Shown here piece by piece: positions 1 through 10,299 of a stretch of DNA of 64,000 nt. Numbering within the stretch: position 1 is the stretch's first letter; every line of letters begins with the position of its first letter. The notes beneath the pieces were generated by a model. The model was not told the DNA's origin. It saw nothing but the letters and a program-made list of their open reading frames with translations, and did not search any database. The translations under genes and the position numbers were made by a program. This stretch comes from Aldrovandia affinis (Eukaryota; Chordata; Actinopteri; Notacanthiformes; Halosauridae), in the NCBI GenBank assembly GCA_029706075.1, contig JAINUG010000177.1:1272501-1336500 (forward strand). Direction: 5' to 3'.

Positions 1-115
1 GTCTTCTGGATTGCTTGATATCTCTGTTTTTACCAGCTCAGATGCTCAGCCAGGAGAGGAGTGCACACGAGTCGGAGAGGATAATCCCCTCATCCATCTC
101 CTGCCAAACAAATGG

Positions 116-301
116 GCAAGGGGCTTATGACTCAGAGGTTGCAGGCTCAATTCACAGGTGGGGCACTCCCGTTGTACCAAGTTAGCGAGGTACTTCGCCT
201 GACTTGCTTCAGTAAATCTCCAGCTGTATAAATGGATTGTATGTAAAGAAATGTCAACTGTAAGTTGCCCTGGACAAGAATGTCTGCTAAATGAACGAAT
301 G
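116..301 (+). mobile_element. tRNA-derived SINE with L2-type 3' tail (V-SINE-like), degenerate
   Basis: The 5' part is a decayed tRNA-like head with a Pol III B-box-like stretch near 137-153. The middle carries the sequence 'ccagctgtataaatgg' that recurs in the other copies at 6.8, 25.1 and 27 kb. The 3' end (about 259-292) is the L2-type hairpin tail ending in 'tctgctaaatg'. The head is too mutated to be active. Confidence 0.75.
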
Positions 302-772
302 TCTCTTCTGGGAAAGTACAGACAGCATAAACGGCGGGTGACAGTGAGGGAGGATGAACCTAAAGAACAGCGCAGTGTATTTGACTGTGATGAATGCTAG
401 CTCGCCACACCCATACGAGCAACATACAAATGTGACACCGGTGTGATCAATGTGTTTTTGACCACCAGTCCTCCGTGCAATTCCACCCACTCTTATTTCT
501 ACCATGAACCCAAAGGGGCTATAAAGATTACGCTCTATTGGTCGCAACTACCCTTGATCTGTTTATTAGATGTTAGTTTGTGTGAGACAATTATAGAAAT
601 ATAGAAACAAAGGCCAAAAAAATACCATTATCTTTTCTGTTCAAATGTTTCTATTTCTGCCTTGGAACTCATGGAGATCCGCATTTTTCTCAATACTTCA
701 CTAAAGACAGTTGTTGACGAGGGCTGTGCCCCATCTCATGATTCCCTCAAGGCTTGTTGGTTTACAGCTGAG

Positions 773-1057
773 ATACTTTTTTTAGAATTTGTTTCTGATT
801 TTATCCCATTTTCTCCCAATTTGGTAGCCAATTACACCTGCTATTTTCAAGTGAATCCCCCCCTTGTAATGTGAGTTCGCTGCCGTAGCCCTGTGACCGG
901 TAGTGACGAAGGCAAAGTATTCCCCCCCCCGAGACGGCACTTGCCAGGCCGTCGACCGTAACCCGGTACTCCAGAGCCACTCCTGTGCGCAGCGAACATC
1001 CTGTCGGCTTCCCTCCCAGCCAATCACCGCCCCCGGTGGCACTCCCGGCCAGAGCGC
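773..1057 (-). mobile_element. Long tRNA-derived SINE, 5'-truncated (A-rich tail family)
   Basis: Read on the minus strand this is the body and tail of the long SINE family whose full-length copy is at 61892-62256. It has the 'ggccgggagtgccacc' block at the right and the 'accaaattgggagaaaa' tail followed by A-rich DNA at the left. The tRNA-like head is missing, as expected for a 5'-truncated retroposon. No target-site duplication is obvious. Confidence 0.65.
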
Positions 1058-1154
1058 GATGGGGATCCCCTTATACTTTTGAACTGTGTAATTAATATGA
1101 ATTTCGTCACTAAATATCCGGCCACATAAATGTATAATATGTCAAATATAAGCT

Positions 1155-1474
1155 ACAAGTAACTGCCAAAATAAAGGAAACACCAACATAAAGTGTCTTA
1201 ATAGGGGGTTGGGCCAACACGAGGCGCCAGAACAGTTTCACTGTGGATGGGGGAATTGTCCTCTTGGAAAAGGCCCCTCCCATCAGGATAGAAACACTTC
1301 ACCATAGGACGAAAGTGATCACCCAGAATGGCTTTGTATTTATTGCATTTTACCTTGCCCTCTAAGGGGTTGAGTGGACCTAAACCATGCCAGGAAAATG
1401 CACCCCCCCCCACCATAAGAGAGCTGCCAGAACCATTCATTTACTCCAGTGCTTCCTTTATTTGGGCAGCTACC
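1155..1474 (-). mobile_element. Internally deleted Tc1-like transposon, copy 1 of 4
   Basis: Imperfect terminal inverted repeats of about 25 bp flank it ('gtaactgccaaaataaagg' at 1159 and its near complement ending at 1473). On the minus strand, 1440-1198 still encodes a Tc1-type transposase piece: SWHGLGPLNPLEG, then FQEDNSPIH (second catalytic aspartate region), fused directly to the family C-terminus GPTPY and a stop. The segment carrying the third catalytic residue is gone, so the copy is non-autonomous. Three further, differently deleted copies lie at 12.5, 32.4 and 48.3 kb. Confidence 0.85.
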
Positions 1475-1916
1475 GCTATGCACAGTAAATTGCTTTGAAT
1501 AAGGGTGTCTGCCGAGCAAATACAGTTTTGGGAATACTATTGATTTTCACTTTCGTCACACAAATGCCTGGTAACCAGGCACTCACAAAACCGGGTAAAA
1601 GTGCAGGTGCATCGCTGTATTGTTAAATGGCGTTAAGCGGTAATGTGTTGTGAAGGACAGCTCAAGCGGAGCTGAGTGATGTAGCTGAGGGCGATGCGCG
1701 GTGTGTGTGTGTTTTTGCGGTGAGGGTTTAGCACATTCACAGCTCAGGGCAGCTGATGGGAATAGACTCCGTTCCCATGGCCACAGCAGACGCAGGCCAG
1801 CTCGCCCTACAGCGTCTCTGTCACTCAGCCACAGCTGCTGGGGCCAGCGGGCAGTGGTATCACACCACAGACCTTTACTCATACCCCCCCAATGGGACCT
1901 TTACAAACACACTTCC

Positions 1917-2071
1917 CACCAGACTCCCACTCTCTCTCCCTCCCTCTCTCTCTCACTCACTCTCCTCCAGACTCCCTCTCTTCTCTCTCTCTCTCCTCCA
2001 GGCTCCCTCTCTCTCTGTCTTTTTCCCCCAACTCCTTCTCTCTCTCTCTCTCCCTCTCCCTCTCCTCCAGA

Positions 2072-2128
<57 letters not shown>

Positions 2129-2310
2129 ACTCTCCTCCAGACTCCCTCTCTTCGCTCTCTCTCTCCTCCAGGCTCCCTCTCTCGCTCTGTCTTCCACCCC
2201 CCTGACTCCTTCTCTCTCTCTCCCTCCCTCTCTCTCTCTCCTCCAGACTCTCTCCCTCTCTCTCTCTCTCCTCCAGGCTCTCTCCCTCTCTCTCTGCCTC
2301 TCCAGTCTTA
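1917..2310. repeat. CT-rich compound minisatellite/microsatellite
   Basis: About 400 bp of CT dinucleotide runs interspersed with a recurring 'ctcctccagactccctctc' or 'ctccaggctccctctc' unit, so it is partly a minisatellite. One strand is all pyrimidine for long stretches. Serine/leucine-rich open frames across it are artefacts of the repeat. C-runs follow at about 2325-2350. Confidence 0.9.
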
Positions 2311-2469
2311 ATCACATCAGGAGACCCCCCCCCCCCACCCCACCCCCCCCGGCGTGCCTCTCTTTTAAATCTGTGTCGTGAAGGCTCACTCAGAAGTCAT
2401 ACCTCTCTTAATTTTTCATGTGCCACAGCTCCCTCCCCAGAGGATGATGAAAGTGTCGTTAAATTATTA

Positions 2470-2790
2470 AGCATCCCTTTCATTTGGGCCTGACGCCGTG
2501 GCGGTATGACGAGGATCCGCGGTCGCGAGGCCCACGGCGGCATGGCTGTTTCCGCCGCGGAGAGCACAAGCATGGCGGCCGCTCTCAATCCCGCTCCCCA
2601 GCCGCCACGCTCCGCTGGGTTCATGGATCATCATTAACAAGCGGCAAGACCACCTCATTAGCCGCTAATGGCGGGAACAACACCGCGTTGAGACTGATAT
2701 CAACTCGATCGCTCAGCCTTTCCTTGATTAGAGGAAAGCGGCTGAATATGCCATCTAATATTAGCGTTGAGTCATAGAGCATCGTAAATA
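2470..2790. promoter_or_regulatory. CpG-rich single-copy block, possible regulatory element
   Basis: CpG-dense sequence at about 2500-2610 passes into a segment with homeodomain-like TAAT cores ('cattagccgctaatgg', 'ctaatattagcg'). It lacks repeat hallmarks and no frame resembles a known protein. The texture is that of a vertebrate CpG island or conserved non-coding element, but this is inference from composition only. Confidence 0.25.
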
Positions 2791-3084
2791 TGTTGCACTT
2801 ATTTGACTGTTTGAGTGCACCAGAACTTATTTTTAATCAGGTGGTGAGAAAGAGAAGTTTCGCTTTTTTTGTTTAAATTGCAAAATGTTTTACAGTGCTT
2901 AAATGCCTATACAGAGGGTAGGGAAAATAATGGAATCGCCAAATGGAAAAGCAGTCAAATTTTTGAAGTAACTGACTCACAATTAAAAAGGAGTGTCTTT
3001 CACATTAATGTCAGTACTAATTACCGATGTGTTTCTGCCATAAAAGATATTTTAAAATCAACACTTTAATATGTGAGTTTATAA

Positions 3085-4325
3085 AGCCGCATGAGAGATT
3101 TAACAGATTTTGAAAGGGGTCAAATAGCTGGTGCCCGAATTGCAGGTGCGTCAGTCACAGAAACAGCGAAATTACTGAATGTGTCATTTTACATTTTAAG
3201 CATTTATCAGACGCTCTTATCCAGAGCGACTTACAAGATGTGCATTAATACAAGGTAGGAACAATCACAGTTCGCGCAAGAGATCAGTGCAGTAATACAG
3301 CGATAGACATCATTGTAGGCAGCTGCGAACCATACCTGTAACACTGGGAAGGAAGTGTCAAGGGGAACAGTGTTGAAAATCACGATGGCATATGCCAAAG
3401 AAGGAAAAACTGCATCAGGAAAGAGGAAAGGTTGTCACAAGACAAAGCTCACCAACAGGGACAGACGGACATTTAATAGGACAGTGCTAAAAGCCACAAA
3501 ACATTGACCACAAAAATGACCACAAAATCTACACCTCCGTGACCCAGTCTCAACAAAAACTGTACATCTCTGAGCTTCACAAAGCTGATATTTATAGTAG
3601 GGCTGCCATTCAGACACCGCTTCTAACCAAGGCCAATGTGCAATGACACATAACCTGGTGTAATGAGCACAAAATGAGCAATGTTTAATGAGCACAAAAC
3701 CTGGATGTCTGAACAGTGGAAGAAAATAATATAGTCTGATGAGTGGTCTTTTACTCTTTTTCCTACATCTGGATGGTTATATGTTTGGAGAAAGTGAAAT
3801 TAAGCTTTCAACTCACTTTGCCTATTCCCAAATGGTAAACATGGTGGTGGATCTGTTATTGTATGGGCAGCCATCTTGTGGGAGTCATTGGGTCTTCATT
3901 ATTACTCTGCATGGTATAATTATTGCCAATGAATATGAAGCCATTTCAGGTGCTCAGATGCAGCCTATGATGAAAACATTGTTTCCACAAGATGTTTCCA
4001 TATTCCAAGAAGATAACATCCCCATAAAGGGTTTCAAGAGTGGTTTCATGAACACCAGAATGTAGTCAAACGTCCTTCCGTGGCCTCCCCAATCACCAGA
4101 TCTAAACATCATTGAACTTTTATGGGAAGTTCTGGAAAACAGAATGCAGAGTAGAATTACACTGCCCTTCATCTCTCAAAGAACTGGAGGCTTTCCTTCC
4201 TGAGGAATGGTCCAACATCCCACAAGAAACAGTTCTAAACTTGAACAACAGCATTCCAAGGAGGACTGAAGCTGTCAGAAAATACCACAAGACCAAAATA
4301 ACTAAAAATTCTTCATTCTGTCAGA
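3085..4325 (+). pseudogene. Tc1-like transposase pseudogene (family A)
   Basis: Tc1/mariner transposases cut and paste DNA with an N-terminal paired-type helix-turn-helix region and a DDE catalytic domain. The start is MRDLTDFERGQIAGARIAG at about 3091, typical of the first helix-turn-helix. Downstream come GKTASGKRKG and LTNRDRRTFNR. The first catalytic region SDEWSFTLFPTSG lies at about 3735, QEDNIP (second) at about 4003-4025, and SPDLNIIELLWE (third) at about 4093-4130. The frame is destroyed by an L2 insertion after NVS, in-frame stops (after KATKH and before SDEW) and frameshifts near 4065 and 4190. It cannot encode a working enzyme. Confidence 0.85.
3187..3354 (-). mobile_element. L2 LINE 3' fragment nested in the Tc1-like element
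   Basis: On the minus strand this is the terminal ~168 bp of the same L2 3' end seen at 22.4-22.57 kb, ending in the hairpin tail. It is flanked by GTGTCA at 3181-3186 and 3355-3360, a 6-bp target-site duplication. Removing the insert and one GTGTCA restores the transposase frame exactly. Confidence 0.88.
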
Positions 4326-4544
4326 GTTAGGCTACCACTGCATTTCTAATTTCATAGCCATGTGAGTAAGTGTTTAATATCCGCCAAGAAGCATCTTAGA
4401 TTTAGGCATATATTTACAATTGGAGGACTCAAATCAAGATTACTCAAGGAATAATTAAAACCAGGATGCATCTTGTAATGTATAAAGCATCTGCTTAAAA
4501 TGTAAATGTAAAAGTAATGCATATATTTACAAGAGTGCTGATTC

Positions 4545-4672
4545 TAAAACCAGAAGGATCTCAGAGTAGGAGTGCTGTTTCCCCTGTCCATTCCTGACCT
4601 TATCCATTATGAGCTAAAAGGCAAAACTGATCCTAGATCACTCCTACCCTGAGACGCTTTGTACAAACAGGC
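4545..4672. mobile_element. Small MITE-like palindromic element
   Basis: Terminal inverted repeats 'tctcagagtaggagtg' (4559-4574) and 'cactcctaccctgaga' (4639-4654) match at 15 of 16 positions. The core includes 'gatcctagatcactcc'. There is no coding capacity. It resembles a small non-autonomous DNA repeat I believe is common in teleost genomes, but I cannot name the family. Confidence 0.55.
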
Positions 4673-4947
4673 CCAGTACTATATTCTCCCCTCTTGTCAG
4701 CCACAGCATTGTAATGGGAAATCTATAGAATGTAATGTTTGGCAACAAGCGATTTGATTGCAATTATAACTAGCAAGTTATAATTAGGCATAATATATTT
4801 GAAAAAAACAATTAAAATAGAATCTCTTTAGAAGTGATATTTGTATCTACACTACAGCTCTCTTTTAACACAGTCTTAAATCCTGCATTCCAGGAAAAAT
4901 GCAATATGACCTGTCAGTCACTCCTAACGGGTGGATATCTTTCACTT

Positions 4948-5098
4948 GAACCTTCTCACTGCTCATGGGTTTAGTTAAATAAAGACAAAACATCTTTTGG
5001 GAATGGTCAATTTGGAACCTTCTCACTGCTCCCGGGTTTAGTTAAATAAATCACTTTGGAGCTATTTTTTGATTGTGGAATTCAAAACATCTTTTGGG
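4948..5098. repeat. Two-copy imperfect tandem duplication
   Basis: The sequence 'gaaccttctcactgctc' with following 'gggtttagttaaataaa' and 'caaaacatcttttggg' occurs at 4948-5002 and again at 5015-5098. The second copy carries about 28 extra bases before the last block. It is a local segmental duplication, perhaps within a degraded LINE. Confidence 0.7.
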
Positions 5099-5109
5099 CA
5101 AAAGTTCTC

Positions 5110-5235
5110 AATTATGGGTCCCAGGCTATGGAATTCTTTACCTTCCCACATTAAACAAATTCATGAATTCGATCAATTCGATCAACAGTCAAGTCCTGGC
5201 TGAAATTTAAACAACTTTGCAACCATGACACAAAA
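5110..5235 (+). pseudogene. LINE ORF2 C-terminal relic
   Basis: Translation from 5123 gives RLWNSLPSHIKQI and, after a frame change, VKSWLKFKQ. The pattern 'LWNSLP..I....(S)FKSxLK' is typical of the last residues of vertebrate non-LTR retrotransposon ORF2 proteins (CR1/L2/Rex-like). Nothing upstream is recognisable as reverse transcriptase, so this is a 5'-truncated, frameshifted remnant. The clade is not resolved. Confidence 0.5.
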
Positions 5236-5345
5236 TAATCCACAATGAAATTGTATTGTTTTGTATCACGTACTAAGCTAAGCTACTTATTAATATGACC
5301 TTTACAGTATTCTTGTAAATTTTAATAATGTGTCACGATTCTTGC

Positions 5346-5670
5346 TTTTTTAAATTAAAATTAGTTTTTGCTTTTTATTCCCCATTTTTATTTTTCAAGT
5401 CAATTATCCCCCCATTGTATGAGAGCTCATTTCTGTAGTCCTGAGATAGTGAGTGCCACATCCCCTGTTCCAAGCCGTCACCCACCAAGCCGTCACCGTA
5501 ACACACAGGACCACTCATATATGCAGCGAGCTCATAACCCTACCCCCTCCCTGGGGCAGACAGCCAATTGCACTCCCAGCCAGAGCCGAGCTGGCGCAAC
5601 CTGGTGGAATCCAGTCCCGGTCGCAGTGGCCAACGTCGGACGTTCTCACCGCTACACCACCGGAGAGGCC
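5346..5670 (-). mobile_element. Long tRNA-derived SINE with 12-bp target-site duplication
   Basis: On the minus strand the tRNA-like head is at the right end (about 5670-5600), followed by the body and a left A-rich tail (T-rich on the plus strand, 5346-5400). It is bounded by CACGATTCTTGC at 5334-5345 and 5671-5682, a clear target-site duplication. It belongs to the same family as the copies at 0.8, 27.2, 41.2 and 61.9 kb, though its body has diverged. Confidence 0.8.
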
Positions 5671-5899
5671 CACGATTCTTGCCTTTAGATAAACGATCGA
5701 CTCCCAATGAGGGGCTGATGTTGGACATTAGCGCTGGCTATAAACACGTGTACAAGGCATCGGATACCGCTTCGGCATTGTATCAATGTTTAATCGCACC
5801 GTCCCTAACAAATAAAGTAATAAATTAATTAATAAAAATACACTTGGCTCTGTGTTATTTAGTGCAGCATCATTCAGACCTTGGCACAAGGACCCACAG

Positions 5900-6120
5900 C
5901 GTGGGCAGGCCTCCCTTCCTGCTGAGATCTCAATTAATTAGCTTTGACGGAGCCATTAACTGAACCCCAAATCTGCACCTGACATCTCTTCATGTAATCA
6001 GCTGTACGTTCTTTGTGACAGAAATATGCTGCTGTAGGCCGTTTGTGCTAATCTAACGAAAAAGTTAAGTTATCGGCCTGCAGCTATCTCGATTCAACTT
6101 AATCAGCTGTACATATTACG
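5900..6120. promoter_or_regulatory. Possible conserved non-coding element
   Basis: Single-copy sequence with clustered AT-rich transcription-factor-like cores ('caattaattagctttgac', 'gccattaactg', 'cttcatgtaatcagctg'). There are no repeat hallmarks and no supported reading frame. The call rests on sequence texture alone. Confidence 0.25.
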
Positions 6121-6771
6121 GGCCCCATTGAACGATGAATCACTCTCGATGAATAGTGTTGAATACCTGAGAGCGTATTGGGTTCACACGTGGCAGCCAT
6201 GAGTCGTACAGATGGTGCCATTTATGGGTCGCTTGCACAGAAATGAACATTGTGACACGATTGGACAGGAACTGCTTGTGCTCACACAATGAGCCAGAAC
6301 ATTAGCTGAGGCAGAGAGGGAAGATTCTGTGCCGTATCAGGTTGACTTGGAGGGGGTGGGCCGGATAATGGCTTTTATTGATGAAAAGATCACACAAAGT
6401 ACTGTATCCTCTCTGGTGGCTATTCGCCAAAAGATTATTCCCAGATTGGCAACTGTAGATGAAACTGTAGAGTGGGCAGGCGGAAAAAACCCTGCACTGA
6501 TCGGGGCGTAATTTGCTTGGAAAAATGTGCAATGTCATGGTTGGACTACAGCGATGTAACAAAATAGGCTTAACCCAGCTTCCACAGACTTTAAACAGGG
6601 CGGCACGGCGCATCTCATTTACAAGGCGCTGTCTGAGGGAACACACCAAAACTGTTTCTATGGAACTGCAACATAAATTGCCACACTATCAAAAATGTGG
6701 GAGTCGGAGTCTCCTGCTCCAACAACGCCCTTTCCTCCCCGTCCTCCGGGGGCACACCAGAGCAGGGGCTA

Positions 6772-6990
6772 CATTAACTTTACATTTTAGGCATTTAGCA
6801 GACACTCTTATCCAGAGCGACTTACACAGTTTACATTTCTTTACAAGCCATTTATACAGCTGGATATTTTACTGAAGCAATTCAGGTTAAGTACCTTGCT
6901 CAAGGGTACAATGGCAGTGCTCCACCTGGAAATTGAACCAGCAACCTCTGAGTTACAAGTCCAGTTCCCTAACCATTACACTACACTGCC
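6772..6990 (-). mobile_element. tRNA-derived SINE with L2-type tail (V-SINE-like), near full length
   Basis: On the minus strand: tRNA-like head with 'agtgtaatggttagggaac' (A-box region) and 'ggttgctggttcaatttcc' (B-box), a body containing 'tatccagctgtataaatgg', then the L2 hairpin tail and 'tctgctaaatgcc'. GGGCTA occurs at 6766-6771 and 6991-6996 and is a plausible 6-bp target-site duplication. This is the best preserved member of the family in the window. Confidence 0.85.
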
Positions 6991-7149
6991 GGGCTAAGGC
7001 GTACACTACGTATGCCCTGTACCTTCTGGAGCAAGGCTGTCTCCAGTACTACAGACCACTGCTATGGAGCAACTTGGACTTTCCCAGCAGACAAATATCC
7101 AACATAACAGAATTAAACACAGCTATAATTACTCCATTTTAATATACCT

Positions 7150-7382
7150 GGCACTGCACTTGCTCTGCTTTTCCGTCTGTATTGAATCGACTGTTATTGT
7201 GTACTCTGTACGCCTGTGACTGCCGATGCATATTTTGTATGTCGTTGCCTGTGGATGTATGTGCATAATTGTTTTTGTAAGTCATTTATGTCAATTTTAT
7301 GTGTCCCAGGACTCCCTGGGGAACAGCAACAACTGTTGCTGAGTGGACCATCCTGTTTAAACACATAAATTGAAATTGAATT
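7150..7382 (+). mobile_element. Probable LINE 3' UTR remnant
   Basis: The segment 'tgtcccaggactccctgg' followed by 'ttgctgagtggaccatcctg' and a terminal simple 'ttgaaattgaatttgaa' resembles the 3' UTRs of several fish non-LTR retrotransposons. No ORF2 tail is visible directly upstream. Family assignment is from memory of the pattern only. Confidence 0.35.
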
Positions 7383-8215
7383 TGAACTACCAGGTTATAT
7401 TGATACAGCAATGACAGAGCCAGCTCTTGTGCTATTCTTGGGTTTGAGTAATATGGATCAGTGCAGCTGATCTACTTTAAACCAGATTAAGACCCCAGTT
7501 TAGTTTACATGAGAGGACAGGCTGTAAATTCAATAAAAAATGCAGGGTTTCACTAACTAGTTTAAATAAAAATTCAACAGCTAGCTTGACCTTTTTTGTT
7601 GGCCAGCTAGTGAGACAGTTATTAAGCTTCTTGGCAACAACAAAACCTCTCACCTTCTCTGTTGCCATGAATGACCTAATATATATTTTAACAAACCAGA
7701 CCTCTTAAGCCAAGTGGTTCCTGCTTCTTTCATTTGGTATGAATTAAGGAGGACATATGTATGAATTATAAACCAATCACAGTGCACTTAACCTCACAGG
7801 GAGGACAGGGTGAATTGTTATCACAAATGCACAAAGCCACCTGTCAATCACTGCGTTCCACATAGAAATGTCTCGCTGTGGCCCACTGAATACCGTTTCA
7901 AACAGACAATAACATTTTAAAAATGACTACTGCCACAAAAGACCTCAGCATCTGATATATTTTTAAGTGTGATTTTAAAAATCAGAAACACCAGGAATGA
8001 ACAGTCTTATAGTTATCAGACCTTTGGGAATAGTTACATTTAAAAACAAAAATTCTCAATTCACACTGTGATTCTGGCATAAAGAAATGCATTACAGGTG
8101 GTCAATGAAGTTGTCAGAGCAGCAAAGATATAGCAATTATACACAGGTTACTGGCTCTTAACAATATTAATATTATTACAGTGAATATTTCTAAATTAAA
8201 TATCGGAAGGGCTTG
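7383..8215. other. AT-rich non-genic DNA with one shared repeat block
   Basis: No gene or RNA seen. The segment 7800-7897 is repeated at 11328-11428 (see findings). The rest appears single-copy. Confidence 0.5.
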
Positions 8216-8217
8216 AT

Positions 8218-8750
8218 TCATCCATTTTTGTGACTTAAAAAGGCATGAAGACGAAGCACGCTGTTCGGTGAACACCAAAGGCGAGCCGATGCACTAGCTG
8301 CCACAGTTCCTTGAAGACGGACGACGCTTTTGTTTTCACTGACCCCGACACAAGGGCTCAGATTCAAACGGTCAGGAGTTTTCAGCCTCACCCTATCCAA
8401 ATCAGAAGGGTGCGTGTTCAAATCACGTCGGGGTCACCAATGTGGAGTTTGCAGAGAAAAACAACTGGCTTGGTTTTCAGGTATGCAAAAACAACTTTAT
8501 TAGAGCACATCGCTCTGGAAAAAATACAAACGGACTGCCACGTCAGGAAGCTCTGAACTCTCTCGCCAAACCCCCCGCTTATCTCTACTTCCCGGCTGAC
8601 ACGTCACCTGTCAGGTGAGTCCGAGAACGTGGGCGTGTTGCCGCAGGGAATTCTGCCTCTCTCTCCCCAGTGCTCACTACAGCATCTTCTTTTTTTATCA
8701 GAGAGAAGGGGCCTTTATCTTCTGTCAGGGCCCTGTGTCAACAGTGGTAA
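8218..8750 (-). mobile_element. Ty3/Gypsy-like LTR retrotransposon remnant (LTR end, primer-binding site, leader)
   Basis: Read on the minus strand, an LTR ends at 8440. It has an AATAAA signal (plus-strand 'tttatt' near 8497), about 55 nt of U5-like sequence, and then directly TGGTGACCCCGACGTGAT (8439-8422), complementary to the 3' 18 nt of tRNA-Trp with its CCA. This layout is the hallmark of a retroelement LTR/primer-binding-site junction. The leader runs on to about 8218. The outer LTR boundary is unclear (anywhere from about 8600 to 8750). No gag or pol domain is present. Confidence 0.7.
8393..8439 (-). other. Primer-binding site with extended tRNA-Trp complementarity
   Basis: Plus-strand 8422-8439 equals the last 18 nt of vertebrate tRNA-Trp including CCA. 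The match continues leftward through the T-arm and variable region to the anticodon loop (CCA anticodon inside 'tatccaaatcagaagg' at 8394-8409), with only two or three differences. That is about 45 nt, against the usual ~18. Confidence 0.7.
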
Positions 8751-9220
8751 CAAATGTGCTTTTCCAGGAACTGTTCGGCGAAGCATCGATTAAACAGCAG
8801 TGTCCAGATGGGAGATGGGAGATGGGAGAGGGGAATCGCGTGCCCGCGGGGGGGGGGGGGTCTGTCAGGCGCGTGGCCTCGTGATGGAATGACCCCCGCG
8901 GCCACTAAATAAAAACACAGGTGATAAAGAGAGAGGAAGGGCTTCTTTCAACAGCGGTAAATACCGCAATCTTAGGAGGTTATTTTCCAACCTGCCAAAC
9001 TCCGTGATTGATTTCGTTATGTGTCCACCGCGATTGTCGGCGAGCGGCTGGACCTCTCGCCCGCTTAGGACGGTGCATAGAACACGAATCGGAGTCTACT
9101 ATGCTGGTCAGTTTATCACGTTTACATACATGCACATTTACACGTGTCTCATTCACGTGTACACACAAATTGTGTGCATTACGTGTGCGCACGATCAATC
9201 TGATGCAAATTTGGGAATTC
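8440..9220. other. LTR-flanking non-genic DNA
   Basis: Beyond the LTR the sequence contains a short GGGAGAT tandem (8808-8830), a G-run at about 8848-8860 and no supported gene. Open frames at 9004-9439 contain no recognisable domain. Confidence 0.4.
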
Positions 9221-9224
9221 ATCC

Positions 9225-9826
9225 ATTTGCTCTTAGTTAAAAATGTTCTTAGAATACGCACAAATGTGCGACTGCCCCAGATCACTCTTACGCAGTCAAC
9301 GACACAACCTGCTTGTAACTCAACTGTGATCAAAAATATGAATTATATTACACATATGAGAAGAAACTGGTGGTATTTACTCATAATAATTTTATTGTAT
9401 AACACTGAATTTGTTTCGTTTAACTTAATCTTTACTTGACTTACTTTGTGGCCTCATCTGCGGTTAATATTATTTTAATCTCTATTTCAGTTAATAATAT
9501 ATGCCATTTCTTTCAAAGTGACTTACAGTAGTGAACATTTTTTCAGTGTTTCAGTTTGTTCTTCTTTTTCATTTTTGACTTTTAGTTTGTACTTTTTCTT
9601 TGACTTGAGTCTTGACTATACGGCTCAGGAAGTCCTTATATGAGCGTGTATTATGCTAATTAGTAATTATGTGCATGCGCACATAACGCAAGAACAATCA
9701 GGATTCATCAATATACGCACGTGGCTAAGAATGAAATTTACTGATGCACATGTTTCATGAATCTGACATGACTTTTTGTGAGGACTTTTTAATGAAAATA
9801 TTAGTGAATGAGGCCCATCGTTCTTA
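9225..9826. mobile_element. Possible degenerate DNA-transposon region
   Basis: It ends in 'ttagtgaatgaggcccat' (about 9808-9825), a terminal motif I associate with fish DNA transposons. A related end, 'cgtgaacgagacccac', occurs at 11263-11278. The interior has scattered TGCGCAC-type motifs. Boundaries and family are uncertain. Confidence 0.3.
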
Positions 9827-9856
9827 TTTTGATACACAGAGGGGGTGGTAACAGTG

Positions 9857-10246
9857 CACTCAAAAATGTACTAGCGGTATGTACTAAAAAGGTACAATTA
9901 GGGTACACTTTTGTTCCTCAGGGTACAAATGTGTACAAGTGTTCATAAGATTAGGCGCGATTTATGTTTCAAAGGTACACATAAGATCCTTCATGATACA
10001 GTTTTGTACATTTTCCCAGTGAAAATAGGGTACAAATTGAGATACAGATATGTATGAAGGTAGGCTAATTAATCCTTATTCACATTGGCAGGCATATTAG
10101 AATGAAAATGAGGCTTGCACTGCAAGTGACATTATTTTTCTCGCAAGGGTACAATTATGTTCTTCTGACTAAAGGTGCTATACTACAGGGGGTACTGCCA
10201 CAGTGACACGCATTTGTACAACATGGTATCTTTTTTTCTGAGAGTG
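9857..10246 (-). mobile_element. GTACC-type MITE, copy 1
   Basis: Ends are CACTC...GAGTG, with GTAC-rich sequence throughout. The reverse complement aligns over its whole length to 30067-30415, sharing for example 'agaacataattgtaccctt' and 'aagcctcattttcattc'. There is no coding capacity. A target-site duplication is not clear. Confidence 0.75.
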
Positions 10247-10299
10247 TAGTGCAAAATAACATGCTACTTGCGAGAACAAATAGAAGGGTGTTGCTCTCG

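Larger units (their letters stand above)
2912..4345 (+). mobile_element. Decayed Tc1-like transposon (family A), interrupted by an L2 fragment
   Basis: It begins with a Tc1-type end, 'cagagggtagggaaaataat', and runs through a full-length but broken transposase gene to about 4330. No matching right terminal repeat is visible, so the right end is probably eroded. The element differs from the two other Tc1-like families at 1.2 kb and 17 kb. An L2 fragment was inserted at 3187-3354 after this copy arrived. Confidence 0.85.

Noticed and set aside
1701..2381. 226-codon plus-strand open frame rich in Ser and Leu
   Set aside because: It is a read-through of the CT-rich repeat; all three forward frames are open there.
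8393..8439. tRNA-Trp gene
   Set aside because: Only the 3' half is present, with an encoded CCA and an LTR directly adjacent, so a primer-binding site fits better.
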